Shown here: piece after piece, positions 8,671-16,663 of the stretch
Layout of the letters: each line of letters starts with the position of its first letter
How positions within the stretch are numbered: position 1 is the stretch's first letter
Source of the DNA: Bacteroidota bacterium
GTDB lineage: Bacteria > Bacteroidota > Ignavibacteria > Ignavibacteriales > Ignavibacteriaceae
DNA length: 64,000 nucleotides
Reading direction: 5' to 3'
NCBI GenBank assembly: GCA_023475265.1
Contig: JAMCWE010000162.1
Span: 1 to 64,000, forward strand
Program-made: the position numbers and the translations under genes
The notes under the pieces: generated by a model
What the model was told of the DNA's origin: nothing
Database searches by the model: none
The model's input: only the letters and a program-made list of their open reading frames with translations

Positions 8671-9141
8671 TTAAACTTCAAAATAATTTTCTTCTTCTTT
8701 TCTGAATATTTCTAAAATCTCTTCAGAAGTTTTTGCCTTCATAAGTTTTTCTCTAAATTCATCTTTGTTCATCATGCGAGAAATACGGCTTAATAGCTTA
8801 ATATGCTTGCTGACTAAATTATCTTTTCCGACAAGAAGAAAAACCAGATAAACTGGGTGGCCATCTAATGAATCATATTCGATTGGCAGGTTGGATTTTC
8901 CGAATGCAGCTAAAATATCATTAACTGCATTAGTCTTTCCGTGCGGAATTGCAAATCCCTTTCCAACTCCGGTGGACATTATTTTCTCTCTTTCTAAAAC
9001 TGCATCTCTAACTTTTTCGAGGTCAATTACTCTTTGATCATCTTTGAATAAATTGATTAGCTCGTTTATAACTTCTTCTTTGGATTGCGCATTAATTTCC
9101 GGAATAACATAATTGGAACTTAACAATTCTAATACTTTCAT
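8671..9141 (-). CDS. PTS IIA (fructose/PtsN-type) domain protein
   Basis: 156 residues forming one PTS EIIA type-2 domain. The phosphorylatable histidine lies in GVGKGFAIPHGKT (about residue 67), and VYLVFLLVGKDN and the C-terminal LLSRISRMMNKDEFREKL fit the family. In the nitrogen-type PTS this protein is a regulator that receives phosphate from HPr rather than a transporter part. No EIIB, EIIC, HPr or EI gene is nearby, which favours a regulatory role. PtsN is possible, but I do not assign the symbol because the family also includes IIA units of sugar transporters. It appears to be transcribed alone. Confidence 0.8.
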   Translation of the reverse strand: MKVLELLSSNYVIPEINAQSKEEVINELINLFKDDQRVIDLEKVRDAVLEREKIMSTGVGKGFAIPHGKTNAVNDILAAFGKSNLPIEYDSLDGHPVYLVFLLVGKDNLVSKHIKLLSRISRMMNKDEFREKLMKAKTSEEILEIFRKEEENYFEV

Positions 9142-9311
9142 TAATTATCACCGATTTTCTTTATAAGTAAATAAAATTCATTAAATGACATTGTAATTTA
9201 ATATTCAAATTTTAGTTAAGCAATCCAAGGATAAAACATGTGACTGAAATTTTTTTGTAAATTCGACATGCGAAAGTAAATCAATTTTTCAATTTAAAGT
9301 TCATTAAAAAA

Positions 9312-9845
9312 TTAATTCAACAAAGTAGATAATCTTATTATCTCATCTTGGGCAGGTTCATAGTCGGGATTACTCAGAATTGCATCATTAAAATAGCTTA
9401 AAGCCTTTAACCATTTACCTTTTTTTTCAAAAATTTTGCCAAGATTGAAATAGGATAAATGATTTACATTTTGATCTTTCAATTCTAATGCTTTTTCAAA
9501 CCACCTAATTGCTTCGTCATCTCTTCCGAGGTTTAGCAAGTATGTTCCAATGTCATTATAAGGATTGCTGTATTCAGGTTCTAGTTTAATTGCATTTTTG
9601 CATTCTTCAATAGCTAACTCAAAATAACCTTGAAGGCCGTATGCTGATCCTAAAAAAGTGTAAGCTTTTGCCGTAGGGAAAATATCAATGGAAGTTTGAT
9701 ATTCTTTTATAGCACTTTCAATATTACCTTTTAAATGCATTTGGTAAGCCCGATCAAAAGATTCAACTGCAAGCGAAATGCTATCTTTTTTGGTCATCAT
9801 GATTTGAACAAACCGTTTAATTTGAAAATTTTTTGTTTTAAGCAC
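9312..9845 (-). CDS. Tetratricopeptide repeat protein
   Basis: 177 residues, nearly all TPR: successive 34-residue helices such as AYQMHLKGNIESAIKEY, TFLGSAYGLQGYFELAIEEC, NDIGTYLLNLGRDDEAIRWF and FNLGKIFEKKGKWLKALSYF. It has no signal peptide or membrane segment, so it is probably a cytoplasmic scaffold. The start is uncertain: Met1, Met16 and Met17 all lie before the first repeat and none has a clear Shine-Dalgarno sequence; Met17 (MTKKD) would give 161 residues. It stands alone, with a non-coding gap on each side. Partner unknown. Confidence 0.75.
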   Translation of the reverse strand: MLKTKNFQIKRFVQIMMTKKDSISLAVESFDRAYQMHLKGNIESAIKEYQTSIDIFPTAKAYTFLGSAYGLQGYFELAIEECKNAIKLEPEYSNPYNDIGTYLLNLGRDDEAIRWFEKALELKDQNVNHLSYFNLGKIFEKKGKWLKALSYFNDAILSNPDYEPAQDEIIRLSTLLN

Positions 9846-9966
9846 TTACTAAATTATATTTTTTATAGCGCTTAACAATTAATGATCGATAAGAGGCAAT
9901 TTTTTACTGAGAAAAAGTAACATAAACCGATGAAAAACTTTAATTGCCTTCCGAATTAGTTTGATT

Positions 9967-9974
9967 TAATTTTG
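9967..9974 (+). promoter_or_regulatory. Candidate TAnnTTTG promoter element for the 10012 gene
   Basis: TAATTTTG fits the -7 consensus TAnnTTTG of Bacteroidota housekeeping promoters. It lies 37 bp before the start codon at 10012, which is itself preceded by a CAGGGAA ribosome-binding site. The upstream TTG element is not clear. Confidence 0.4.
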
Positions 9975-10011
9975 GGTACAAATATTTATTCATTCAACAG
10001 GGAATCTATAT

Positions 10012-11712
10012 ATGAACATTCAAAACAAAACTGTTCTCGTGCTCGGCGGCTGGGGATTAGTCGGAAACGCAGTTGCACGTAAGCTTGTTGATGATAATCC
10101 CAAAAGGATTATAATCACATCATTAAAATATTCCGAAGCTGAAGATGCAGTCTCCAAACTTGAAAAAGAATTTCCGCAAAAAGGCAGTAACTTTTTTATT
10201 CCTTGGGGCGGCGATTTATTTGTCCGAAACGAGTTCAAGGATGAAAACAGACTTCAAATTTTATCGGATAAAAATAAAAGACAACTCTTGATGAACGATA
10301 CTATGGAGGAACTTTCTCAAGACATCATAAAAAATTCATCGGTATATAATCTTTTAATGCAATATAAACCGGAAATCATAATTGATTGTATTAATACTGC
10401 AACGGCAATCGCATACCAGGATATTTATTTATCTTATAGAAGTGTAACCAGGGCAATAAAAAATAAAACCAGCTACGACTCTTTAGTTGATGAAATTGAA
10501 AAACTTTTATGCACTTTATACATTCCGCAGTTAATTAGACATGTTCAGTTATTATATTCTTGCATGAGCATAATCAAATCAGAAATTTATTTGAAAATAG
10601 GAACTAGCGGAACCGGCGGCATGGGATTGAATATTCCATATACCCACAGCGAAGAAAAACCATCACGCGTGCTGCTTAGTAAATCATCCATTGCAGGCGC
10701 ACACACACTTTTGCTTTTTTTAATGGCAAGAACTCCTGAAGGGCCAATAACAAAAGAAATAAAACCTACAGCAGCAATTGCCTGGAAGCGAATTGAATTC
10801 GGTGAGATAAAACGAAGAGGCCAGCCAATAGAATTGCTTAACGTTTCAATTGATGAAGCAGTACCATTAAAAGGTAAGTTCGAGATTTGTTCCGATAAAC
10901 AATATAGATCAAGCGGTGAAACTTTAAAATCAGTTTTTATAGACACAGGAGAAAATGGAATTTTTTCCCGTGGTGAATTCGAAACGATAACTGCACAAAA
11001 ACAAATGGAGTTTGTTACGCCTGAAGAAATTGCTGATGTTGTAATTTACGAAATAAAAGGAGGCAACACAGGCCATGACATTGTTAGTTCCTTAGACCAC
11101 GCAACAATGGAGCCAACATATCGCGCCGGATATTTGCAGCACATGGCAGTAAAAAAATTAGCACAACTTGAAAAAGAAAATAATGTAACCAGCGTTGCGT
11201 TCGAACTTTTAGGACCGCCGAGACTTTCAAAGCTGCTTTATGAAATTCATCTTATAGAATTGAGCGGCAAAACCATGAAAGATATTTTAACAGTCAAACC
11301 TGAAGAGCTTTCCAATCAATGCTTCGAAATTATTTTAAATAACTCAAAACTTAGAAGCGAAATAATCTCAATTGGAATTCCGATACTTCTTCCAAACGGT
11401 GAATCTTTACTTCGCGGTACCAACATAAAAATTCCGGCATTTCTTGGAGAAAATGTTCTTGAATTAAATACTGGAAATATTGATAAATGGTCTAATGAAG
11501 GCTGGGTAGATTTGCGCCCTTCTAATATGGTTAAATGGCAAAGTAGAATTCGTGAATTGATTGAAGAAGCAGAATCAATTCCATCAACAGACACAAGCTC
11601 ACATCATGTTAGAACAAAAGAATATTGGAATAATTTTGAAGAAATAAATATCGGAAAAATTTGCAGCTGGCTGTTTATTCATGAAGAGCACGGCACAAGA
11701 ATGAAAGCATAA
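10012..11712 (+). CDS. Large Rossmann-fold NAD(P)-dependent oxidoreductase-like protein, role unknown
   Basis: 566 residues. Residues 1-35 form a clear Rossmann nucleotide-binding motif (TVLVLGGWGLVGNAVARKL, GxxGxxG), as in extended SDR/epimerase proteins. An insert-rich middle follows (KIGTSGTGGMGLNIPYTHSEEKPSRVLLSKSSIAGAHT as separate short blocks near 195-235). The region beyond about residue 350 is not a family I recognise, although it is well ordered in sequence (ELLGPPRLSKLLYEIHLIELSG). At 566 residues it is about twice the usual SDR length, so a second domain is likely. A standalone gene on the plus strand with a good ribosome-binding site. Substrate cannot be inferred. Confidence 0.75.
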   Translation: MNIQNKTVLVLGGWGLVGNAVARKLVDDNPKRIIITSLKYSEAEDAVSKLEKEFPQKGSNFFIPWGGDLFVRNEFKDENRLQILSDKNKRQLLMNDTMEELSQDIIKNSSVYNLLMQYKPEIIIDCINTATAIAYQDIYLSYRSVTRAIKNKTSYDSLVDEIEKLLCTLYIPQLIRHVQLLYSCMSIIKSEIYLKIGTSGTGGMGLNIPYTHSEEKPSRVLLSKSSIAGAHTLLLFLMARTPEGPITKEIKPTAAIAWKRIEFGEIKRRGQPIELLNVSIDEAVPLKGKFEICSDKQYRSSGETLKSVFIDTGENGIFSRGEFETITAQKQMEFVTPEEIADVVIYEIKGGNTGHDIVSSLDHATMEPTYRAGYLQHMAVKKLAQLEKENNVTSVAFELLGPPRLSKLLYEIHLIELSGKTMKDILTVKPEELSNQCFEIILNNSKLRSEIISIGIPILLPNGESLLRGTNIKIPAFLGENVLELNTGNIDKWSNEGWVDLRPSNMVKWQSRIRELIEEAESIPSTDTSSHHVRTKEYWNNFEEINIGKICSWLFIHEEHGTRMKA

Positions 11713-11723
11713 AAAATGCATGG

Positions 11724-11776
11724 ATGCATGTTTGCATGAATGATACTCTTAGTCTAAAATTCATGCAATCATGCAT
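11724..11776. terminator. Long hairpin between convergent genes (GCATGA-type inverted repeat)
   Basis: ATGCATGTTTGCATGAAT at 11724-11741 pairs with ATTCATGCAATCATGCAT at 11759-11776 (17 of 18 positions), with a 17-nt loop. It sits 12 bp after the 10012 gene stop and before the convergent hemerythrin gene, so it could act as a bidirectional terminator. No strong T-run follows. It shares the TTGCATGA/TCATGCAA core with the hairpin at 19209-19243. Confidence 0.55.
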
Positions 11777-11826
11777 TCATATTTTCAAATAGGATTAATT
11801 TTTATCACCCAAATTTTCAATTGTAA

Positions 11827-12294
11827 TTAATATTTGAAGATATGTTCGTAACCATTTTTTTCTAAATTTTTACTAAGAGTTTCTAGTTCATCTTCAGACA
11901 AAGTTTCTTGGATCTTAGGAAAGAGCACTCTTTCTTCTTGATTTATATGGTTCTCCAATGCAGTTGAAATCTTATCCAATTTATTTTCTAAATCAGTTTT
12001 ATCATTTAAAGATTTTACAAGATCACCAATTAATTTATGCTCATTAATAAGGTTATCAAATAATCCATCGATCTCTTTAGAAATTCCTCTTACTAGCGGC
12101 TGAAGAATTTGTTCCTCAATATAAAAGTGGTTAACTAATTCCTGATCATAAAAATGAATTGTATAACGAACTTTATCATCAATATCATTAAGCAAATCTT
12201 TTGAAACAGAGCTTCCCTTTTTTATTATTTGTGCAACCATCAATCCATGAAAATGGTCATGTGAAATTGAGAATAAACTTTTGCGATTAGACAT
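11827..12294 (-). CDS. Hemerythrin-domain protein
   Basis: 155 residues, a four-helix hemerythrin HHE fold that binds a di-iron centre. Ligand motifs are spread through the helices: HDHFHGLM near residue 12, HFYIEEQIL near 55, NEHKLIGDL near 83 and HINQEERVLFPKI near 120. No signal peptide. Proteins of this family bind O2 or NO or repair iron centres. The nearby ric gene (12985) carries a related domain, and the nirK operon makes NO, so a role in NO handling is plausible. It is not contiguous with that operon: an amylase remnant on the opposite strand lies between. Exact function is not determined by sequence. Confidence 0.82.
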   Translation of the reverse strand: MSNRKSLFSISHDHFHGLMVAQIIKKGSSVSKDLLNDIDDKVRYTIHFYDQELVNHFYIEEQILQPLVRGISKEIDGLFDNLINEHKLIGDLVKSLNDKTDLENKLDKISTALENHINQEERVLFPKIQETLSEDELETLSKNLEKNGYEHIFKY

Positions 12295-12461
12295 GAAGCT
12301 TTTAAATTTTAGTTAAAAAAATAATACTTGTACAAACATAAAAAATTATAAAGTTATTATAGGTGATAAGCTTTAACTGATTTAATCATTTGTTCCATTT
12401 TCTTCTTGGAGGATTGTACTTGCCTCATCATACACAAATCTTGATTTCAACAATCAAATAA

Positions 12462-12782
12462 CATTTTGTAAAACACAGTTCAAACATTCAGTTATTAAAA
12501 ACTGATGACGGTGATTTATTAATTTACGGCAGTTATGAATATTCGACTACTTCACCTGGTTACATTGTTGCTTTAAATGACAATGCTTCCAATTGGCTTG
12601 GCGCTACTGTTACAACAGGTAATGGTTATTTGAAAAACCAAAATCTGAAATGTTATGCTTGGTATTCATCTGTTTCCGGACAAAATTATCAGCCGCAAAC
12701 AAAATGGTGCGATGGAAATGGTAACGTTCAAGTCTGGGCTCCGCCGCGCGGATATGCTGTTTATTCAGTTGACGGGATCTAA
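12462..12782 (+). pseudogene. 3' remnant of an alpha-amylase gene (C-terminal beta domain)
   Basis: An open plus-strand frame of 106 codons, with no start codon or signal, ends at TAA 12780-12782. It reads IYGSYEYSTTSPGYIVALND, NQNLKCYAWYSS and VQVWAPPRGYAVYSVDGI. These match the small C-terminal domain that follows the catalytic barrel of GH13 alpha-amylases (the VWxPPRGYxVY ending). The same frame has a TAA just upstream (12459-12461), and a short stretch before it (GGLYLPHHTQILISTIK) may be further decayed sequence. The catalytic domain is absent, so this is a deletion remnant. It retains a good terminator downstream. A-type start sites and a ribosome-binding site are lacking. Confidence 0.7.
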
Positions 12783-12821
12783 TTGTTGACGAAATATAAA
12801 TAACAAAGAATATAAAATTAT

Positions 12822-12845
12822 GGGGGCTAATTGCCCCCGTTTTTA
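12822..12845 (+). terminator. Rho-independent terminator after the amylase remnant
   Basis: GGGGGC, loop TAATT, GCCCCC at 12822-12838, followed by GTTTTTA. It lies 40 bp after the remnant's stop codon and is probably the original amylase terminator. It would also block plus-strand reading into ric. Confidence 0.85.
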
Positions 12846-12984
12846 TTTATTAAGTGAATTTCAAAATATTAAAAAAAATTTTTATTCAATTCTCTTAGTA
12901 GCTATTAGCCAGAATCAAAAATATTTTCCATTCTGCTAATTTCCGAATGAATAACAAGTTTGATTTTTTACTTATTCCCTGCTT

Positions 12985-13743
12985 TTAGCTATTAAATATT
13001 TTTTCTTCAAGCATAATTGCTTTTGGAAATAATATAGAATTTTCCAGGTAAACATGTTTATGCAAATCTTCTTCAAACTCTTTTAGCTCTTTATAATATG
13101 TTGTATAGGTTGTACAAGCATCAGCAGGTAAAGTATAATTATCAGTCAATTTCCTTATGCTAAATAAATTATCTCCTGCCGAAGTATGTTCCGATTCCAT
13201 CAGCTTAATTGGATTTGCAATCGTTCCAAAATATGGCCGCTCTGGATTTGAATTATTATTTTTAACTTTAACAAGATATTTTATATACGGAAAAAGAATT
13301 TCTTCTTCCTTCATAAGGTGTTGTTTTAAATCCTTATAGACAACCGTAAAAATTTTATTCAGTTCAATCGTTTCCGGATGATTTTTACCATGCACCGATG
13401 CAACTTTATTTGCGTGAGCGGAGACCACAGGTATTGAATCTTTAACATATTGATGATGATTGTTGATTATGTAATCAACTAAGAAGTCAAGTTCCCAATC
13501 ATTGAATCTCAAGTTATTTTCGTTCGGTACAATATTGACGCTTTGAAGCTCCGATAGAATTTCCTCTGCGTTCAATCCTTTTTCTTTGCAAGCTTCACCG
13601 AGAGATTTATTTCCTTTGCAGCAAAAGTCAAGGTTATATTTTTCAAATACGCCTGCCGCACGATGATCCTTTGTCACTATTTGCGAAAGAGTCAGGTGAT
13701 GATATACTTCCTGTTCAGTTAAAAAATTATTTTCGCTATTCAT
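12985..13743 (-). CDS. ric: Iron-sulfur cluster repair di-iron protein (RIC/ScdA/YtfE)
   Basis: 252 residues. The N-terminal ScdA domain (residues 18-60) contains DHRAAGVFEKYNLDFCCKGN with the conserved Cys-Cys at 41-42. The rest is a hemerythrin-like four-helix domain with di-iron ligands in NNHHQYVK, HGKNHPE, LMKEEEILFPYI, ESEHTSAGDNL and HVYLENSILFPKA. RIC proteins repair iron-sulfur clusters damaged by nitric oxide. It is last in the leftward operon that starts with an Rrf2 regulator and includes nirK, a context that fits NO protection. It lies 36 bp after the SCO gene. Strong family match. Confidence 0.9.
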   Translation of the reverse strand: MNSENNFLTEQEVYHHLTLSQIVTKDHRAAGVFEKYNLDFCCKGNKSLGEACKEKGLNAEEILSELQSVNIVPNENNLRFNDWELDFLVDYIINNHHQYVKDSIPVVSAHANKVASVHGKNHPETIELNKIFTVVYKDLKQHLMKEEEILFPYIKYLVKVKNNNSNPERPYFGTIANPIKLMESEHTSAGDNLFSIRKLTDNYTLPADACTTYTTYYKELKEFEEDLHKHVYLENSILFPKAIMLEEKIFNS

Positions 13744-13779
13744 GTTTTACTCCTTAAAATTTATTATAAAATTTCTACT

Positions 13780-14457
13780 TCATTTATTAAGTATTGCAAT
13801 AAGCTTTTCAGCGCTTTGATTTAATCCTTCACTTTGGTTTTCGATTATTCCATCTTTGTCTAAAATTGTAATTAAGCTGGAATGAGTAAAATTTCCGGAA
13901 GCATTCTTCTTGTATCTGAAGCCGATCATCTGAGCAAGCTCCGCTATATCCATTTGAGTTCCGGCAAGCAAAGTCCAATTTTGAAGGTCTAGCTTTTTCT
14001 CACCAGCAAATTTTTTCAACTGTGCCGGTGAATCTCTTTGCGGATCGATTGAAACAAGAACAAAATGATAACTGCTAAGCTCTTTTTCCGGAATTGATGA
14101 CTCAAGCTTTTGCATATCATTTACGATTACTGGACAAGCCGTAGGACAGCTTGTATAAATCATCGCAAGTACAACTTTTTTGCCCCCAAATTTTTTCAGC
14201 TTTATTGTATTTCCATCCTGATCTTTCCACATACTCTTAAGCTGATAAATTGAATTATCGGAATGCTCGCCAGCCATTTCTACTTTACAGCATGCATCTT
14301 GCTTTTTTTGAGTATTATTTTCTGATGCATTTTCAACTTGTACGAATTGTGTTTTATTTTTTTCATCGCCGAAGTTTCCATTGCCTTTGTCAACATAGGT
14401 AATAACCGCAATAGTCAGCAGCGTAACCGGAACGAAACCAATTAAATAATTTTTCAT
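13780..14457 (-). CDS. SCO1/SenC-family copper chaperone or thiol oxidoreductase
   Basis: 225 residues with an N-terminal membrane anchor or signal (residues 3-21) and a thioredoxin-like fold facing the periplasm. The copper motif CPTAC is at 104-108 and the third ligand His at 192 (FTHSSLITILDKDG). SCO proteins deliver copper to the CuA site of oxidases and have been linked to N2O reductase and nitrite reductase maturation. Sitting directly behind the copper enzyme gene nirK, it is probably a copper donor or thiol reductant for NirK. A Cys-Cys pair at 56-57 (DACCKVE) is an additional possible metal site. Fifth gene of the operon. Confidence 0.85.
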   Translation of the reverse strand: MKNYLIGFVPVTLLTIAVITYVDKGNGNFGDEKNKTQFVQVENASENNTQKKQDACCKVEMAGEHSDNSIYQLKSMWKDQDGNTIKLKKFGGKKVVLAMIYTSCPTACPVIVNDMQKLESSIPEKELSSYHFVLVSIDPQRDSPAQLKKFAGEKKLDLQNWTLLAGTQMDIAELAQMIGFRYKKNASGNFTHSSLITILDKDGIIENQSEGLNQSAEKLIAILNK

Positions 14458-14472
14458 AAGTACCTCACTAAA

Positions 14473-15174
14473 TCATTTTTCAGAAATAATTATTTCGGAA
14501 TTTTTTTTATTTGAATCCGAAACACATCTAAATCCCAAATCATCCAAACAATAATTTGCTTTCAGATTATCTCTAAAACTGAACCGTAAAAAAGCTTCAT
14601 AATTTTTTGGATCATTGGCGCTTGAGCCTGCGCCGCCGCAAACACTGCTTGCCTGGAAATTTGTTTCATTAAAATCGAAAGCCCATTCGTATAAATTTTG
14701 ATTTGGAGAAATATTTTTTTCATTAGGAATTAATTTTTTACTGAAAGCGTATTCCCATTCAGCCACGGTCGGCAAACGCTTACCAGCCCACCTGGAATAA
14801 GCGTTTGCTGCAAACCATGACACATTACAAACCGGATCGCTATCATTCACATCTTTTCCGTATTCTAAATCACTTTTCCATTTTTTTAAATAATTTTGAT
14901 CGGCAAAAATTCTTTTAGCATTTGATTTTCGCCATTGTGGATTAGCCTTTACAAATTTTAAATATTCACCATTGGTTACCATGTATAAATCTAAATAAAA
15001 AGATTTTACATATTCTTTTCCTGGTTCTCCATTGTCTTTAAATAATGGAAGATAATAGCCGCCGGATATTAGTATTTTTGTGGGATGGGATTTTGACGCG
15101 GATTTGGACTGGGCTAATGATCCGGCAATTAAAGCTATTATCAATATGGCAATATTTAAAGATCTTAATTTCAT
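14473..15174 (-). CDS. nirV: Formylglycine-generating-enzyme-like (SUMF1) protein, NirV-type
   Basis: 233 residues with an N-terminal signal segment (residues 6-21). The SUMF1/FGE fold is shown by FYLDLYMVTNGEYLKFV, VCNVSWFAANAYSRWAGKRLPTVAEWEYAFS, YEWAFDF and the terminal DLGFRCVSD. The catalytic cysteine pair of true FGE is not evident, so it need not make formylglycine. SUMF1-like genes next to nirK are named nirV, and its start overlaps the nirK stop by 4 bp. The role in NirK maturation is not established biochemically to my knowledge. The symbol is given by context plus family. Confidence 0.75.
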   Translation of the reverse strand: MKLRSLNIAILIIALIAGSLAQSKSASKSHPTKILISGGYYLPLFKDNGEPGKEYVKSFYLDLYMVTNGEYLKFVKANPQWRKSNAKRIFADQNYLKKWKSDLEYGKDVNDSDPVCNVSWFAANAYSRWAGKRLPTVAEWEYAFSKKLIPNEKNISPNQNLYEWAFDFNETNFQASSVCGGAGSSANDPKNYEAFLRFSFRDNLKANYCLDDLGFRCVSDSNKKNSEIIISEK

Positions 15175-16649
15175 TTTAAGCTTACTTGTTTCTCGCCGCG
15201 AACTTTTGTTACGTCATCTTTTGTTACAGTCTTCCCGGAGTTTCCAAATGAATGATAAACGTAAGTCAGAACCGCCGCAATTTGATCGTCTGTTAAAGAC
15301 TGGGGCGGCATTGTATTATTAAATTGCTTTCCATTGACAGTAACTGGGCCGGTTTTTCCATGTAGAACAATTCCGATTGCCCGCTCTTTATTTGCATTTA
15401 GAAAATCCGAACCGGCAAGCGGCGGAAATATATTAGGAACTCCTTTTCCATCAGGTTGATGACAAGCGAAGCAAGTTGTCGAAAAAACTTTTTTACCAGC
15501 TGCTACTATATCTTCAATATTGCTGTTGCTGCTTGCAGCCTGGTTAGCTGAAATATTTGGATTACTTCCGGATTGAACTTCCTTATCCAGATTAGAACCG
15601 TAAAATAAATTATCAGATTGCTTTCCGGAAAAAATATCTTTGTTCTCATCTCCTGTAACTACAAGCGATCCGGCTGCACCTTTATTAAATGCTCTGAAGA
15701 TCGAGTGATCGACAATTGCAAAAGTGCCGGGAACTTTAACTTTGAATTCTACAATTGCAGAGCCTCCTGCTGGAATATTAACTGTCTGAACATTAGTTTG
15801 GCTAACTTCCGTTCCGCCGAACAAATATACTTTATCAAAAACAACTCCTATAATGTGAAATGAAGAAGTTAAATTCGGCCCAATGTTGCCGACGAAAAGT
15901 CTAATCGTTTGTCCAACTTTCGCTTGAAGTGCGTTCTCTCCTGATAAAGCTCCTACTGAACCGTTGAATACAACGTAAGTTGGATTTTCCGCTAAAGCTT
16001 TATCCAAAGAAAAATCTTGCAGCCCTGGATCGCCATAATTTCCATTTGTGTAAAATTCACTTTGCATGACATAATATTCTTGGTCAACCGGATGCAATTC
16101 TTTTTTCGGTTGAACATAAATTAATCCGTACATTCCATTTGCAATATGAAGAGGTACCGGCTGCGTTGCGCAATGATAAACGTAAAGGCCGGCATGCTCA
16201 GCTTTAAAGGAAAAAACCGACGCATGTCCGGGAATAGTTTGAGAAGCTGACGCACCGCCGCCTGGTCCGCTTACTGCATGAAGATCGATGCTGTGCGGAA
16301 CATTGCAGAGCGGGCTGTTCTCCAAATGAAATTCAACTTCATCTCCTTCGCGAACGCGAATAAATTCTCCAGGAACTTTTCCGCCGAATGTCCAGAAATT
16401 ATATTGAACTCCATCAGCCAATCTTCCTGTTATTTGAATTGTTTCAAGCTTTACAATTACTTTGGTTGAATGATCTCTTGTAACCGGCTGAGGAACATTT
16501 GGTGCATAGGTAAGCTGTGCGTATTCTGTTCCATCAACCTTGTTTGAATCAATTCCATCGAAACCGAAAACTAAGAATACAACTGCAACAATTAGAATTA
16601 TTGCTGTCGAAATTCCGATCACTGTTTTTTTATTTTTTAATTTGTTCAT
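15171..16649 (-). CDS. nirK: Copper nitrite reductase fused to a C-terminal cytochrome c
   Basis: 492 residues from the ATG at 16647-16649, which has a good AAGGAG site; an upstream TTG would add six. NirK reduces nitrite to NO. After an N-terminal membrane or signal segment come two cupredoxin domains: copper ligands in VPHSIDLHAVSG (His, and the active-site Asp and His), VYHCATQPVPLHIANGM (type 2 His, type 1 Cys, His, Met), and FHIIG plus VDHSIFRAFNKGAAG in domain 2. From about residue 375 a class I cytochrome c follows (CFACH at 393-397; likely Met ligand in NNTMPP). The fused haem can feed electrons straight to the type 1 copper. Periplasmic. Third gene of the operon. Confidence 0.93.
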   Translation of the reverse strand: MNKLKNKKTVIGISTAIILIVAVVFLVFGFDGIDSNKVDGTEYAQLTYAPNVPQPVTRDHSTKVIVKLETIQITGRLADGVQYNFWTFGGKVPGEFIRVREGDEVEFHLENSPLCNVPHSIDLHAVSGPGGGASASQTIPGHASVFSFKAEHAGLYVYHCATQPVPLHIANGMYGLIYVQPKKELHPVDQEYYVMQSEFYTNGNYGDPGLQDFSLDKALAENPTYVVFNGSVGALSGENALQAKVGQTIRLFVGNIGPNLTSSFHIIGVVFDKVYLFGGTEVSQTNVQTVNIPAGGSAIVEFKVKVPGTFAIVDHSIFRAFNKGAAGSLVVTGDENKDIFSGKQSDNLFYGSNLDKEVQSGSNPNISANQAASSNSNIEDIVAAGKKVFSTTCFACHQPDGKGVPNIFPPLAGSDFLNANKERAIGIVLHGKTGPVTVNGKQFNNTMPPQSLTDDQIAAVLTYVYHSFGNSGKTVTKDDVTKVRGEKQVSLK

Positions 16650-16663
16650 TGTATCTCCTTCGC

